A DNA stretch of 64,000 bases from Xiphydria camelus (lineage: Eukaryota > Arthropoda > Insecta > Hymenoptera > Xiphydriidae). The DNA is taken from positions 8,196,501-8,260,500 of the forward strand of contig OY783200.1 in NCBI GenBank assembly GCA_963678675.1, written 5' to 3'. The notes beneath the pieces are model-generated. The model made no database searches. It saw nothing but the letters and a program-made list of their open reading frames with translations, and was not told the DNA's origin. The translations under genes and the position numbers were made by a program. Shown piece by piece: positions 10,515 to 19,977 of this stretch; position 1 is the first letter of the stretch, and each line of letters opens with the position of its first letter.

Positions 10515-11687
10515 TAAAGAGCTGTTACCGCACAATTATTAGCTGTGCTTTTTCTTGTTAATTTAGAACCCCTTTCCCATCAGGCGGCGTGGGTCCAGGA
10601 CGTTCCCTTCGAGCGCCCTTGGCCCCGTCTAAGGAGGGGGGAGTTTGTGACGTGGATTCGCTCCGCGTCACAAAAAGGGAGCAAGCGGCCCCCTTTGAAA
10701 ATAAGTGCGCGATCGTGACGTCGATACGGACGGGACGCGTCAGTATCGATCGACGGGGAGGATACGGATCGATAGCCGATGGCTATCGAAGAGCCACCTC
10801 TTGAGCCCGCGGGGCAACCGGGAAGACCGCGAGGCGCCCAAGTGACGGGGTTGGGCTGGAAAAGCCGGCATTCTTTGTCGAGCGCGCAACGTACGAGGTC
10901 GTCGTGCCGAAAACCCGGAGAGGAAAAGAAACGAGTGCGATCGCCTACGACGTTCCGACGACGCCCGGAAGGAAGGAGGAGAACCGCAAGGAAGCCCCGA
11001 CACCTGCGACGATAGTCGGTACGCCCTTTTTGTTTTTCCCGAGATCCGCCGTGACTCGTTCGAGGAGTACGCCACGTGCTTCCGACGACGTAGGGCTCGC
11101 GTGGCCATTGTCCGGACGTGTCCCGACGACGTCGACGATTTTATCGCGAGCTAGGGTATCTTTTCGCGAGCGATCATCCCGTCTCGCGATCGGCGCTAAC
11201 GACGCGTATCGTTCACGTGGCTCGTCGCGTTCTAGTATTGTCGCGTCCGCGTCCCCTAGTTGCCGACGAGCGTCGTTAGATTCGATGTAGGGGCCCGTCT
11301 CGTCGAGGAGCGACAACGTAGGCGCGTGTCCGAATAGCGTTTAGCATCGCCGCGGTTAACGAGGTGCACGCGGCACCGGTATTGCGTCGAGGATCGTTCC
11401 CCGAGTACGAGCGGCGTGCGGGGACCCCGGTCCCGAGAGTCGAGAAAATAAAGAGTTACGATTAGCTAGGAGTCGACGTTGTTTTCAGCTTTCATTTCGC
11501 GCCCTCGCCCGTAGGTTCCGTCCTCCCGTGTCCCAGCCAACGTCCAACGAACCGCCCCTCTACCAAATGCTGTGGTAGCCGGACGCGATCGCGATCGGAT
11601 CGTTTCCGATCCCGCGGATTTCAGGAGGAGAGAGTGCTTGCCTCTCCACGTGGTGCGGCCGTGACCGCACCTGGCGCCTATCGATTA

Positions 11688-14079
11688 CACAGGGGAACAA
11701 AAAAAAAATTTTTTTTTGGTGCCTGGGATTTTAGACTTCATTTTAACTATATTTGGGAAGCTAAATCTATAGGTGCAATCCGTTTTTCTCTATCAGCTCT
11801 ACTTTTTTAGATACATAAATTTATCTACATATCTGGTTTCTATGCAGTTTATTGGTTTCTGAGAGTTCTAAAATTATTTTATAATCATTAATGTGGGTGC
11901 AATTGTTTTATTGTCAGTCTGTAAATGAGTAAATTCCAGGTAAATCTATAAATAGTGGAAACATTGCCTCCCAGGTACCTGAACTGACCCTTTTATACCC
12001 CTAACTCAGGTAAGTCTCGTCAGTTTGTGCCTTCTTGCTAAAGAGAGTAGATCGAATTCGGCGTGTTATTTTCTGTTAAGAAAAGAGTGTTGTGTTATTG
12101 AACAGAATTAAAATGAGTTCAGCGTCCAGTTCAAGAAGAAGTTGTGTCAATCAACCTGATGTGTTTTGTTATATATGCGGAGAATACATGTTCCAACAAA
12201 ACAGACGAGCTATTACTGACTTTGTGAAGCAAGCATATTTGGCATACTTTGGAGTTAAGCTTGGTGATCAGGACAAAACGTGGGCCCCGCATCTCGTATG
12301 TAAAACTTGCACAGAGCAATTACGGCAGTGGACTACCGGCAAAAGAAAATGTTTGAAATTCGGCGTACCAATGGTTTGGAGAGAACCAAAAAACCACTTC
12401 GATGATTGCTATTTCTGTTTAGCAAATATTAATGGAATCAATCGAAATAACCGCCATAAATGGACCTATCCCAATTTAGACTCGGCAATACGCCCTATCC
12501 CGCACTCAGATGAAATACCGATTCCAACATTTCATGAGCTACCAGATATCTCTGATAACGAACATTGTCCCTCTGATCGCTCTTCCGATGCTAATGAAAC
12601 TAACAGTGACTATGAGGGGACGTCTTCAGTTCCTCAACGCTTCAATCAAAACGAATTAAATGATCTCACCAGGGATCTCAATTTATCGAAAAAAGCTGCT
12701 GAAGTACTGGCTTCTAGGTTAAACGACAAAAATTTACTGGAACAAGGAACCAAAATTACCTTTTACCGTACAAGAGAAAAAGATCTGCTACCATTCTTTT
12801 CTCAAGAAGACAATCTTGTATTTTGTCACGAAATTAGGGGACTCATGAAAGAAATGGGACTTTCTGAATATATTCCAGATGATTGGCGCCTATTTATTGA
12901 CAGTTCAAAGCGAAGTTTAAAATGTGTCCTTCTACATAATGGGAATAAATATGGTTCAATACCGATAGCTCACTCAACGAAACTGAAAGAAGAATATAAC
13001 ACAATAGATTTAGTCTTGCAGAAGATAAAGTATCACGAACATCAATGGTTGATATGTGTAGACTTAAAAATGGTGAACTTTCTTCTTGGGCAGCAAAGTG
13101 GTTATACAAAATATCCGTGTTTCTTGTGCCTTTGGGATAGTAGGGACAAAACACACCACTGGGTTAGAAAAGATTGGCCTCTGAGAGAAAACATGGACGT
13201 TGGGGAAAAGAATGTCATTAACGACGCTTTGGTTGAAAGAGAAAAAATCATTCTTCCTCCGTTACACATAAAGTTGGGCTTAATGAAGCAATTTGTAAAA
13301 GCTCTTGATAAGGATGGGCCTTGTTTTGAATATATAGGGGTAAAAATGCCTCAGTTGAGCACAGAAAAACTCAAAGCAGGGATATTTGACGGCCCACAAA
13401 TAAGACAATTAATTAAAGATCCTGCCTTCATACATTCAATGAATGAAGTTGAACGAGAAGCTTGGACATCATTTGTTGCAGTTGTAGAAAATTTTCTAGG
13501 CAAACATAAAGCTGAAAACTATGTTGAAATTGTTAACAAGATGCTGAACAGCTTTAAATCATTAGGGTGCAATATGAGTATAAAAGTACACTATCTAGAC
13601 AGCCACTTGGACCGGTTTCCAGAAAATTTAGGAGACATGAGTGAGGAACAAGGTGAAAGATTTCACCAAGATATTAAAATTATGGAGGACCGCTACCAAG
13701 GAAGATGGGACATCCACATGATGGCAGATTACTGCTGGAGTTTAAAGAGGGACTGTTTGAAAAAACATTCAAGAATGTCGCGGAAAAGAAGTTTTAGAAG
13801 TGTCGAGTGACTATATTTGATTTCTTTAATGTTTTTTTTTGTTTGTAAGTTTGACTTAAGATTGTATTTGGTATAAATAAAATAAAAAATTCGAATCTAC
13901 TTTTGTTTATTACACTTGAGATTTGAGTTAAAATCATAGAACTCATATTTCTCTAAAATTGTATATCTTAAAAACTGGAGCTGATAGGGAAAAATGAATA
14001 CGATATTTGAATTCAGGACATCAAACTGATATAGAATCAGTTCAAAAACCCTCGGCACCAAAACAGCTGTTCCCCAGTG
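11688..14079 (+). mobile_element. Complete CMC (CACTA-like) DNA transposon
   Basis: Left end CACAGGGGAACA and right end TGTTCCCCAGTG form imperfect terminal inverted repeats that extend to a shared TTTTGGTGCC block. Both ends are flanked by TTA (11685-11687 and 14080-14082), a 3-bp target duplication as in CACTA/EnSpm elements. The single gene (12113-13810) is uninterrupted and followed by AATAAA near 13876. Structural intactness suggests a recent insertion, after the gypsy LTR was in place. Confidence 0.75.
12113..13810 (+). CDS. CMC-like transposase, intact 565 codons
   Basis: The ATG at 12113 follows the context AATTAAA. The N-terminus has a zinc-finger-like set: CYIC (19-22), CKTC (63-66) and CYFC (99-102), probably for DNA binding. 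An acidic serine-rich linker (about 140-180) precedes the core. Candidate catalytic residues are D263 (FIDSSK), D317 (VDLK) and E512 or E515 (SEEQGERFHQD). A C-x2-C pair (CFLC, 336-339) follows the second aspartate with histidines after it, the signature of CMC-superfamily transposases. I know this protein type from uncharacterised insect and Hydra genes, but the superfamily assignment is my inference from these residues and the 3-bp TTA duplication. Confidence 0.7.
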   Translation: MSSASSSRRSCVNQPDVFCYICGEYMFQQNRRAITDFVKQAYLAYFGVKLGDQDKTWAPHLVCKTCTEQLRQWTTGKRKCLKFGVPMVWREPKNHFDDCYFCLANINGINRNNRHKWTYPNLDSAIRPIPHSDEIPIPTFHELPDISDNEHCPSDRSSDANETNSDYEGTSSVPQRFNQNELNDLTRDLNLSKKAAEVLASRLNDKNLLEQGTKITFYRTREKDLLPFFSQEDNLVFCHEIRGLMKEMGLSEYIPDDWRLFIDSSKRSLKCVLLHNGNKYGSIPIAHSTKLKEEYNTIDLVLQKIKYHEHQWLICVDLKMVNFLLGQQSGYTKYPCFLCLWDSRDKTHHWVRKDWPLRENMDVGEKNVINDALVEREKIILPPLHIKLGLMKQFVKALDKDGPCFEYIGVKMPQLSTEKLKAGIFDGPQIRQLIKDPAFIHSMNEVEREAWTSFVAVVENFLGKHKAENYVEIVNKMLNSFKSLGCNMSIKVHYLDSHLDRFPENLGDMSEEQGERFHQDIKIMEDRYQGRWDIHMMADYCWSLKRDCLKKHSRMSRKRSFRSVE

Positions 14080-14163
14080 TTATAGACCCGCGAGTGGCGG
14101 CGTAGCCGCCGTTTAGTGATTAGCGGAGGGCTTCGCGGGCCCTCAGGGAAACGCTACGTCACA

Positions 14164-14350
14164 AGTCTTGCATGCGACGATGCCAAGTCTCGCCACTATT
14201 TCTCATAACCTTCAAAAAATTCAAATTTTGTCACTGCATTTATTGAAATTACTCACGATTGGTGCGGTCAAGGTGTCTTAAATTTCACAAGTAAATTATT
14301 AAATCTTGTACAATCCAAAATAACGACAGTCTTACTTATGTTTATATTGT
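14164..14350. other. No gene seen
   Basis: AT-rich sequence between the gypsy LTR end and a mariner-type remnant. No repeat boundary or coding signal is recognised. Confidence 0.4.
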
Positions 14351-14712
14351 GAATTAACAAAATTGGATTTCTTAAACGACGTCCCATTTGACTCTGTGAA
14401 GGGATACCTCAAATCAAGAGTTTTTAGACATCGACCACAGAACTTGGAAGGATTAAAGGAAGCCATAAGACAAGAAATTGCCGCGATTCCGCAAGAAATG
14501 ATCCCTAGAGTAATGGCGCGCTTCCGTGAAAACCTTTAGCAGTGTATCGACAATAATGGCCGTCATTTAAGAGATGTAATTTTTCAAACATAACGTTTCA
14601 AAATGGCCTGATATGTACCTAGTTTCCAAAAATAAAAAACTTTTTTCTTTGCTTTGTGTGGTTTGATTTTTATTGACATCCCAAAGTGTCTATCATTTTG
14701 CCGTACCCTGTA
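14351..14712 (+). pseudogene. C-terminal remnant of a Tc1/mariner-type transposase
   Basis: One frame reads VKGYLKSRVFRHRPQNLEGL, then EIAAIPQEMIPRVMARFREN, a stop near 14537, and QCIDNNGRHLRDVIF. This is the conserved end of a family of insect mariner-like transposases, with the catalytic part deleted. The sequence after it (to about 14712) ends GCCGTACCCTGTATA, which looks like the terminal repeat of the same family. Non-functional. Confidence 0.6.
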
Positions 14713-15750
14713 TATACTCACAAACCGGTCATGCCAATGCAAGTTTTCGATGCCGTTCAGAAAATTTATGAAGATTTGACAAGAGACGATCTTCTTTCCC
14801 GTTGCTTAGGAGATTTCACTCAAAATGCTAATGAATTGTGCCAAAAGCAATTTCCAGCGGTAAAGCAGTGGTTGATATCGCAACTGACATTGCTGCCATA
14901 ACATACAACGATGGTTTTCGAGGACTTTTAGATGTTATGAGCACACTTCAGTTGAGGATCAGTTCTGAATTATACAATTTTATCATGGAAACTGATGAAC
15001 GTCGAGTAAAAGCCACAAACCGCTCAGCATCAAAACATCGAAAAAGCGCTCGGAAGGACCTTACATCGCTCAGAAAAGAAGCAGAAAAGCAAAATGAATA
15101 CTTTTGAAAGGACAGTTATATGGTGTTGGGATAGCAGAGTAAAGGTAAAAAAATTGCCAACCGATATTTTAAGTATTTCATATAGTAAATACGTTTTGAA
15201 ACTTTAAATTTGTTTTTCTCAAAACTACATTTTTCAAAACTGCGTATACTGTAACTCGCTCAATTTTTGTCGGATTCATTTAAAATTTTAACTGTAACTT
15301 CTTAGATAAATTATCTAGGGAAGTACACACGCTTTTTAAGATTGATAAATAATTAAAATTGTTATTAACAATTTAAAGTCGATTTTTAGCGAAAAAATGA
15401 AAAAAAAGTTCAAACTGAAGCCAATTTGCGAATTTTCGATTAAAATGTATAATCGTGGGTACTTCCCTAGCAAAACTAATGTAGATTAACGACAAACTTT
15501 TTTTTGCTCTAGGTGCTGTTCGGAGAATGTTATGATGTACGCAGATTCGCTCCTCGGAAAAAACACATGTTCCATTTACCACTTGCCAAGACGCCATTTT
15601 GTATCAAAAGTTACAATAAAAAATTTTTTATATACCTCAAAACATGTATAATAAAGCCTCAACATTTTATTTTGATCCATTGAATAGTTTTCAAGAAAAA
15701 AATTCCCCAAAAAACGTTCATTTTTCAGTGTTCTTGGGTAGTATAACCCC
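14713..15750 (+). pseudogene. Fragment of a TTAA-type transposase with TQNANE motif, plus 3' region
   Basis: Coding remnants read RCLGDFTQNANE, then after a frameshift near 14840 AISSGKAVVDIATDIAAITY and a basic tail ending near 15107. The same protein type recurs at 17770-18020 (RCLGGHTQNANESFN). The following AT-rich 640 bp also resembles the sequence after the second copy (TTCTCAAAACTAC-like and TTCAAAACTGCGTATACTGT-like words), and both end at TTAA. TTAA ends point to Kolobok or a related superfamily, possibly the Mutator-like Pfam group. I cannot decide which. Confidence 0.45.
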
Positions 15751-15980
15751 TTAACCGTGACATGTCTCCGTGACCGTGTCAGTAAAGGTGGACCATATTT
15801 GTGATATTTAATCGTGACAAGGCTCCGTGACCGTGTCAGCAACACGTGTCAGTACCGAGACCATCCACATTTAGCGTAACAAGTCCTGTCACGATGCCAC
15901 GCAGCCCTGTCCGATACAATGTCACGTACAAGTGTGGACGCACCTTTACTGGCACGGTCACGGAGACATGTCACGGTTAA
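15751..15980. mobile_element. 230-bp TTAA MITE
   Basis: Both ends start TTAACCGTGACATGTCTCCG and remain complementary for about 38 bp, with TTAA at 15751-15754 and 15977-15980. The interior repeats GTGACCGTGTCAG and CACGTGTCAG-like words. It is non-coding and appears to have inserted at the TTAA that bounds the preceding transposase remnant. Confidence 0.75.
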
Positions 15981-16049
15981 ATGTCACAAATGTGGACGCA
16001 GCCTAAGGCGCATGCATAAGCCGGATCGACCAATCACGTTCGGGTATGC

Positions 16050-16393
16050 GTTGTACCATATTATGTCCGCGATCAAAGCACCCATAGCAAAATTGCTAGT
16101 TTTGCGTGAGCACCTCTGTGGGTCTCCTCGTCCAATAGAATCAACGGAGAAGCGTGAATGTGCATGCGTAGTCATCCGTGGTTGCTGGCGTCGTCAGCAA
16201 GTTCAGATCGGTTTCAATGAAATTTAATTGCTTCATTGATCTGAATTTGCTGGCGACGCCAACACCCGCGGATGACTACGCATGCGCATTCACGCTTCTC
16301 TGGTGATTCTATTGGACGAGGAGACACACGGGGGTGCGCATGCAAAACTCGCAATTTTGCTATGGGTGCTTTGATCGCAGACATAGGGTACAC
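16050..16393. repeat. 344-bp foldback palindrome
   Basis: Two arms of about 165 bp (16056-16218 and 16228-16392) are inverted copies of each other, meeting at a short AT loop near 16222. The RNA would form a long hairpin. The outer part reads GATCAAAGCACCCATAGCAA on one side and its complement on the other. No coding content. Reading frames across it are artefacts. Confidence 0.75.
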
Positions 16394-16397
16394 TTAC

Positions 16398-17130
16398 GGT
16401 TACGCTTGCGGAAATGTGTAATAGGTCTAAAGGCCTTTATACACACATTTCCGTAGAGACGCAAAGCGTAAGCGTAAGCCGTAAGCCGTAACAGGCATCA
16501 CACACAACTTGACGTAGCTGTTACTGCGGACCAATCACAATCGAGCATAAAAAATCCGCGCCAGTTAAATATTATGTATTTACGTATAATTGTTTTTTAT
16601 TAAAGTAAGTATAATTAAATTCTGCATTCAATAAGTTTTACATTTAATTTAAAAATACAATTTCATCGAATCATAATAACCTCCATTCCCTCAACCCATG
16701 TTTGGAACCTATCAGTTAATTATTGAATTAACCTCAAAACTAATCATAGGTTATCTGTGATGTTAATATTAAATTTAACAACCAATACATTTACAGAAGT
16801 TCGATCAACAATAAATCCCAATCATCATGGATAACGAAGAAGAGCTATTGATGGGAATATTGATTGTGACTGCAGGATATCTCGTGTTAAAAAAGAAAAA
16901 GTCAGCCAAATGGGTAAATCGACAGTGGTGGGTACGACCCATCAATTACAATCGTCTTGCTCAAGGAGACTTTTTACATTTGCTCCAAGAAATGAAAGAC
17001 GACTCTGTGACTTTTTTCCGATATACGAGAATGACGTTACCAATTTTTATGAGGCTATTAGAAATGGTAAAACTATTAGAAATCGTGAATTTGTGAATAA
17101 TGGAAATTACTCACCATAATTCAGAAATTC
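16398..17130 (+). mobile_element. PIF/Harbinger-like element fragment
   Basis: An end-like sequence AAAGGCCTTTATACACACAT (near 16431) resembles the AGGCCATCACACACAAAA termini of MITEs at 24861 and 45739. It is preceded by an inverted copy of its GCGTAAGCGTAAG region (about 16398-16425). About 400 bp later an N-terminal Harbinger protein begins. The right end is not found: sequence continuity is lost before 17269. It looks like the left end of the autonomous or partner element for these MITEs. Confidence 0.5.
16827..17096 (+). pseudogene. N-terminal fragment of a Harbinger-type (ALP1-like) protein
   Basis: The ATG at 16827 opens an 89-codon frame: MDNEEEL, a hydrophobic segment, then KWVNRQWWVRPINYNRLAQG and FLHLLQEMKDD..TFFRYTRM. 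This WWVRPIN...FRYTRM signature starts many insect Harbinger transposases (DDE_Tnp_4 group), ahead of the nuclease core. The frame stops right after it and no catalytic DDE residues follow, so this is a truncated remnant. A similar fragment with HWVHPIN lies at 36727-37044. Confidence 0.65.
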
Positions 17131-17268
17131 ACGATTTTGAGATTAGACGCTTCGATCTCCCGAATTGACACCAACTCTAACTACCGACTCGAGTTCTACC
17201 GGTAAAAAATGACTCGAGTACCGACCAAGCCCGGCCGAAGGTAAATTTCAAGGTCCTGCAACTGTGCG
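17131..17268. other. Unassigned sequence left of the foldback element
   Basis: Reading resumes on the far side of the foldback element at 24683 with a BEL/Pao gag. This short stretch may be the left part of that gag, but I cannot confirm it from the codons. Confidence 0.25.
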
Positions 17269-17499
17269 CCCCGATAACAAAGTGGCGCCACCATGACTGC
17301 ACACTACTTTCACGCCGTGCATTCGAGTGCATGCACTGGGGTGTCCATGTGGACGTCCAGCGTGAAGCCACACTGCAGTCACGCAGTGTAAGCACGGCGA
17401 AAAAAGTAGAATTTTGCAAAAAAGGGAAGATAAAGTAGGATTTCCCGCCTGCCTTATCCGCCTACTAGTGTCGGTTTTTTGTTCTCAAACCCTACCCGG

Positions 17500-17577
17500 C
17501 CAGGACTCGAACCTGCGCTCTTTAGGAGATGCTTCGAGACTGGGAATGCTTTCGCATTCTACCAATTGCGCCATCGA
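17500..17577 (-). repeat. tRNA-like segment in the left arm of the foldback element
   Basis: On the minus strand, an A-box-like TGGCGCAATTGGTAGAATGC is followed about 40 bp later by a B box (CAGGTTCGAGTCC). The expected acceptor and anticodon stems do not pair well and there are extra bases, so this is a tRNA-derived sequence, not a working tRNA gene. The same segment occurs inverted at 19903-19977. Confidence 0.6.
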
Positions 17578-17689
17578 CTCTTTGTGGTGGAAGTCGCGAC
17601 TAAGTTATACATACAATATCAATACCTGAAAGCAACTACTGTGACTAGTGAGATCGGCCCGAAAGCCGATTTCGAGCTATGTCAAACGT

Positions 17690-18756
17690 AAGCTAAAACC
17701 GGCCTTTATACAATGCATCACTGAGATATCTCGGCAAAAATATTCAGGAACAACTGCTGCCAATATTTGAGGATCTATCTCAAGAAAACTTATTGCAAAG
17801 ATGTCTGGGTGGCCACACGCAGAATGCAAACGAAAGTTTTAATTCTACCGTTTGGCGTCTGGCTCCCAAACATCTACATTCAGGATTTAAAATTGTAGAA
17901 ATCGCCGCATACATAGCTGCCGGACTGTTCAATGAAGGACATACTTCTGTTCTGGCAACAATGAATGAGTTACACGTGATTGTAGGCAATCATGTAAAGC
18001 ATACGCCGAGAAAATAGACCAGCAACGCGTGGCGCGAGGAAACCGACGCAGTTCTCTTTCAACAAAAGAGGCACGAAAGGCACGTCGAGAACAGTTAATG
18101 ACAACCAATGAGCTGTATGAAGAGTCGGAAGGGATATTGTATGGCCCTGGAATCGATTAATAAGCGGTAAGTCACTGAAATCATTGAATTTTCCCGTACT
18201 CAATCTTTAAACGCGTTTTTCTCGAAACATGATTTTTCAAATTGGTGTACACGATAGCGTCTAAACTATTCGATCAATCGCGTTGAAATTTTGTACAGAG
18301 TTAAAGAACAGTTAAAATTTTTCGGTGAACCTAAAGTTTTTAAAAAATCAATGGAAATAATCGGTTTTTTAAGCCATAATTAGCAAAAAAAGCGTAAAAA
18401 ATTGAAGTTGCTCGTTGGAAGAGCCATATACGTTGAAATAATTTTTTTTTACTTTTTTTTGGTTCACCGACATTCTATAGATGTTTTTAATAATATAAAA
18501 TTTTCTTGTTTGTTTCAGATTAATAGAAAAACTGTGAGAGTGTATACCAATTCACAACTCCCGGCGCAGCCTTCCTACGTTCCGGTCGAATAGCTCGGCC
18601 ATTTTTTAATATTTCGAAAAAATAAAAATTGCATTTTCTTAAGAAAACATTGATTAATAAATAAATAATTTTTCATAAACATTGAACGACTCGTTTATAT
18701 AAAAAAAAATCCTTAAACATTCCTATATTTTGAGCGTTCTAAAGGTATATCCCCCC
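17690..18756 (+). pseudogene. TQNANE-type transposase fragment and 3' region (second copy)
   Basis: An open frame at 17793-18017 contains RCLGGHTQNANESFN, WRLAPKHLHSGFKIVEIAAY and AGLFNEGHTSVLATMNEL. It lines up with the fragment at 14713-15107 and is less damaged. A basic arginine-rich tail follows in another frame to about 18160, then AT-rich sequence ending GGTATATCCCCCC at the TTAA at 18757. The first copy likewise ends (GTATAACCCC) at TTAA. This supports a TTAA-inserting transposon of undetermined superfamily, truncated at the 5' side. Confidence 0.5.
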
Positions 18757-19598
18757 TTAACACATTCGCTGCCACTTTTAGATTGATTGCATCGCGCTCA
18801 GTGCCGGTAACAGACTGAATAATGCAATGTGCACGACAATGTGTCTCCGATCGGAGCCGGCGGCACAGGCGCAAAGTGTCGACTGGCTCCGATCGGAGCC
18901 GGCGGCAGCGAACGTGTTAAAAATTTTGTGAAGACTGAATTTATCGACATTCATGGTCGGTAAATTTACGAAGTGTGCACGTCGAAAAGGCACCGTGACT
19001 GCACTGAGTGTAACCACTGTGTCTTTACGCTGTGAACCACTCAGTGTGTTCACTGTGTAGCCACGGTGCTTTTAGTTTGTGTACGCCACGCGATCATGCC
19101 ACGGTGAGACCACAGTAATGCCACTACATGGCAGCACTGCGTGCGGTTAGCGTGTAAATCCACGCTTTACTATCCCCCGACAGCAAAGCGTGGATTTACA
19201 TGCTAGCCGCACGCAGTGCTGCCACGTAGTGGCACCACTGTGGTCTCACAGTGGCATGATCGCGTGGCGTACACAAACTAAAAGCACCGTGGCTACACAG
19301 TGAACACACTGAGTGGTTCACAGCGTAAAGACACAGTGGTTACACTCAGTGCAGTCACGGTGCCTTTTCGACGTGCACACTTCGTAAATTTACCGACCAT
19401 GAATGTCGGTAAATTCATTGTCTTCATAAAATTTTTAACACGTTCGCTGCCACCGGCTCCGATCGGAGCCAGTTGACACTTTGCGCCTGTGCCGCCGGCT
19501 CCGATCGGAGACACATTGTCGTGCACATTATATTATTCAGTCTGTTACCGGCACTGAGCGCGATGCAATCAATCTAAAAATGGCAGCGAATGTGTTAA
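18757..19598. mobile_element. Composite palindrome: two inverted TTAA MITEs around a palindromic core
   Basis: 18757-18920 and 19436-19598 are each complete about 164-bp TTAA MITEs (ends ACACATTCGCTGCCA and CGGCAGCGAACGTG, with internal GGCTCCGATCGGAGCC palindromes), lying in inverted orientation. Between them 18921-19435 is itself an inverted repeat centred near 19178, with a CCCCC loop. The whole 842 bp is therefore one near-perfect foldback with four TTAA sites. It is rich in CACTG/GTGAC words. Non-coding; the frames across it are artefacts. Confidence 0.75.
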
Positions 19599-19902
19599 AT
19601 TAGAAAATAACAAAATTGATATTATAATGATGTTTCAAACAATGCAAATTGTACTGAATTATTCCATAAATAATGAATGATTAATTATCATAATCGCTAC
19701 TGTTTTGAAAAAGAAAGTATCAAACTATTTTTAAAAATTTAATGAGATATCTCAGTGTTGCATTGTATAAAGGCCGGTTTTAGCTTACGTTTGACATAGC
19801 TCGAAATCGGCTTTCAGGTTTATCTCACTAGTCACAGTAGTTGCTTTCAGGTATTGATATTATACGTATAACTCTTAGTCGACTTCCACCACAAAGAGTC
19901 GA

Positions 19903-19977
19903 TGGCGCAATTGGTAGAATGCGAGAAGCGTTCCCAGTCTTCTAAAGATCGCAGGTTCGAGTCCTGGCCGGGTCGGA
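19903..19977 (+). repeat. tRNA-like segment in the right arm of the foldback element
   Basis: A-box-like TGGCGCAATTGGTAGAATGC and B box GGTTCGAGTCC lie about 45 bp apart in the sense direction, mirroring 17500-17577. CTTCTAAAG in the middle resembles the anticodon loop of tRNA-Arg(TCT). Stems are poor, so it is a Pol III promoter-like relic rather than a functional tRNA. Confidence 0.6.

Larger units (their letters stand above)
6736..14163 (+). mobile_element. Ty3/gypsy LTR retrotransposon, 5'-truncated
   Basis: The element begins abruptly in the protease end (LGMDFITRFGV), so gag, the primer-binding site and the 5' LTR are missing. It continues through reverse transcriptase, RNase H and integrase (to 9788), an extra downstream ORF (9960-10514), a purine-rich tract (about 10630-10643) and a 3' LTR. 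The LTR is interpreted as 10646-14163, beginning TGTGACG and ending CGTCACA, with a 2.4-kb DNA transposon inserted inside it. The coding region is much richer in CGA/TCG codons than its surroundings. Confidence 0.75.
10646..14163 (+). repeat. Gypsy 3' LTR, interrupted by a DNA transposon
   Basis: A G-rich polypurine tract (AAGGAGGGGGGAG, about 10631-10643) precedes TGTGACG at 10646. A matching CGTCACA ends at 14163. Removing the transposon at 11688-14079 and one TTA leaves an LTR of about 1.1 kb with a polyadenylation signal (AATAAA near 11446). The 5' LTR is absent, so identity between LTRs cannot date the insertion. The LTR limits are inferred from the terminal inverted repeat and the polypurine tract. 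Confidence 0.55.

Noticed and set aside
10740..11316. Several 70-128-codon frames on both strands
   Set aside because: They lie in the arginine-codon-rich gypsy LTR and have no domain; overlapping frames on both strands are typical of non-coding GC-rich DNA.
6736..14163. Infectious retrovirus-like (errantivirus) with envelope
   Set aside because: The downstream ORF has no signal peptide, cleavage site or membrane span, and the 5' half is missing.
19903..19977. Functional tRNA-Arg gene
   Set aside because: Acceptor and anticodon stems do not pair, extra bases are present, and the copy is repeated within foldback arms.
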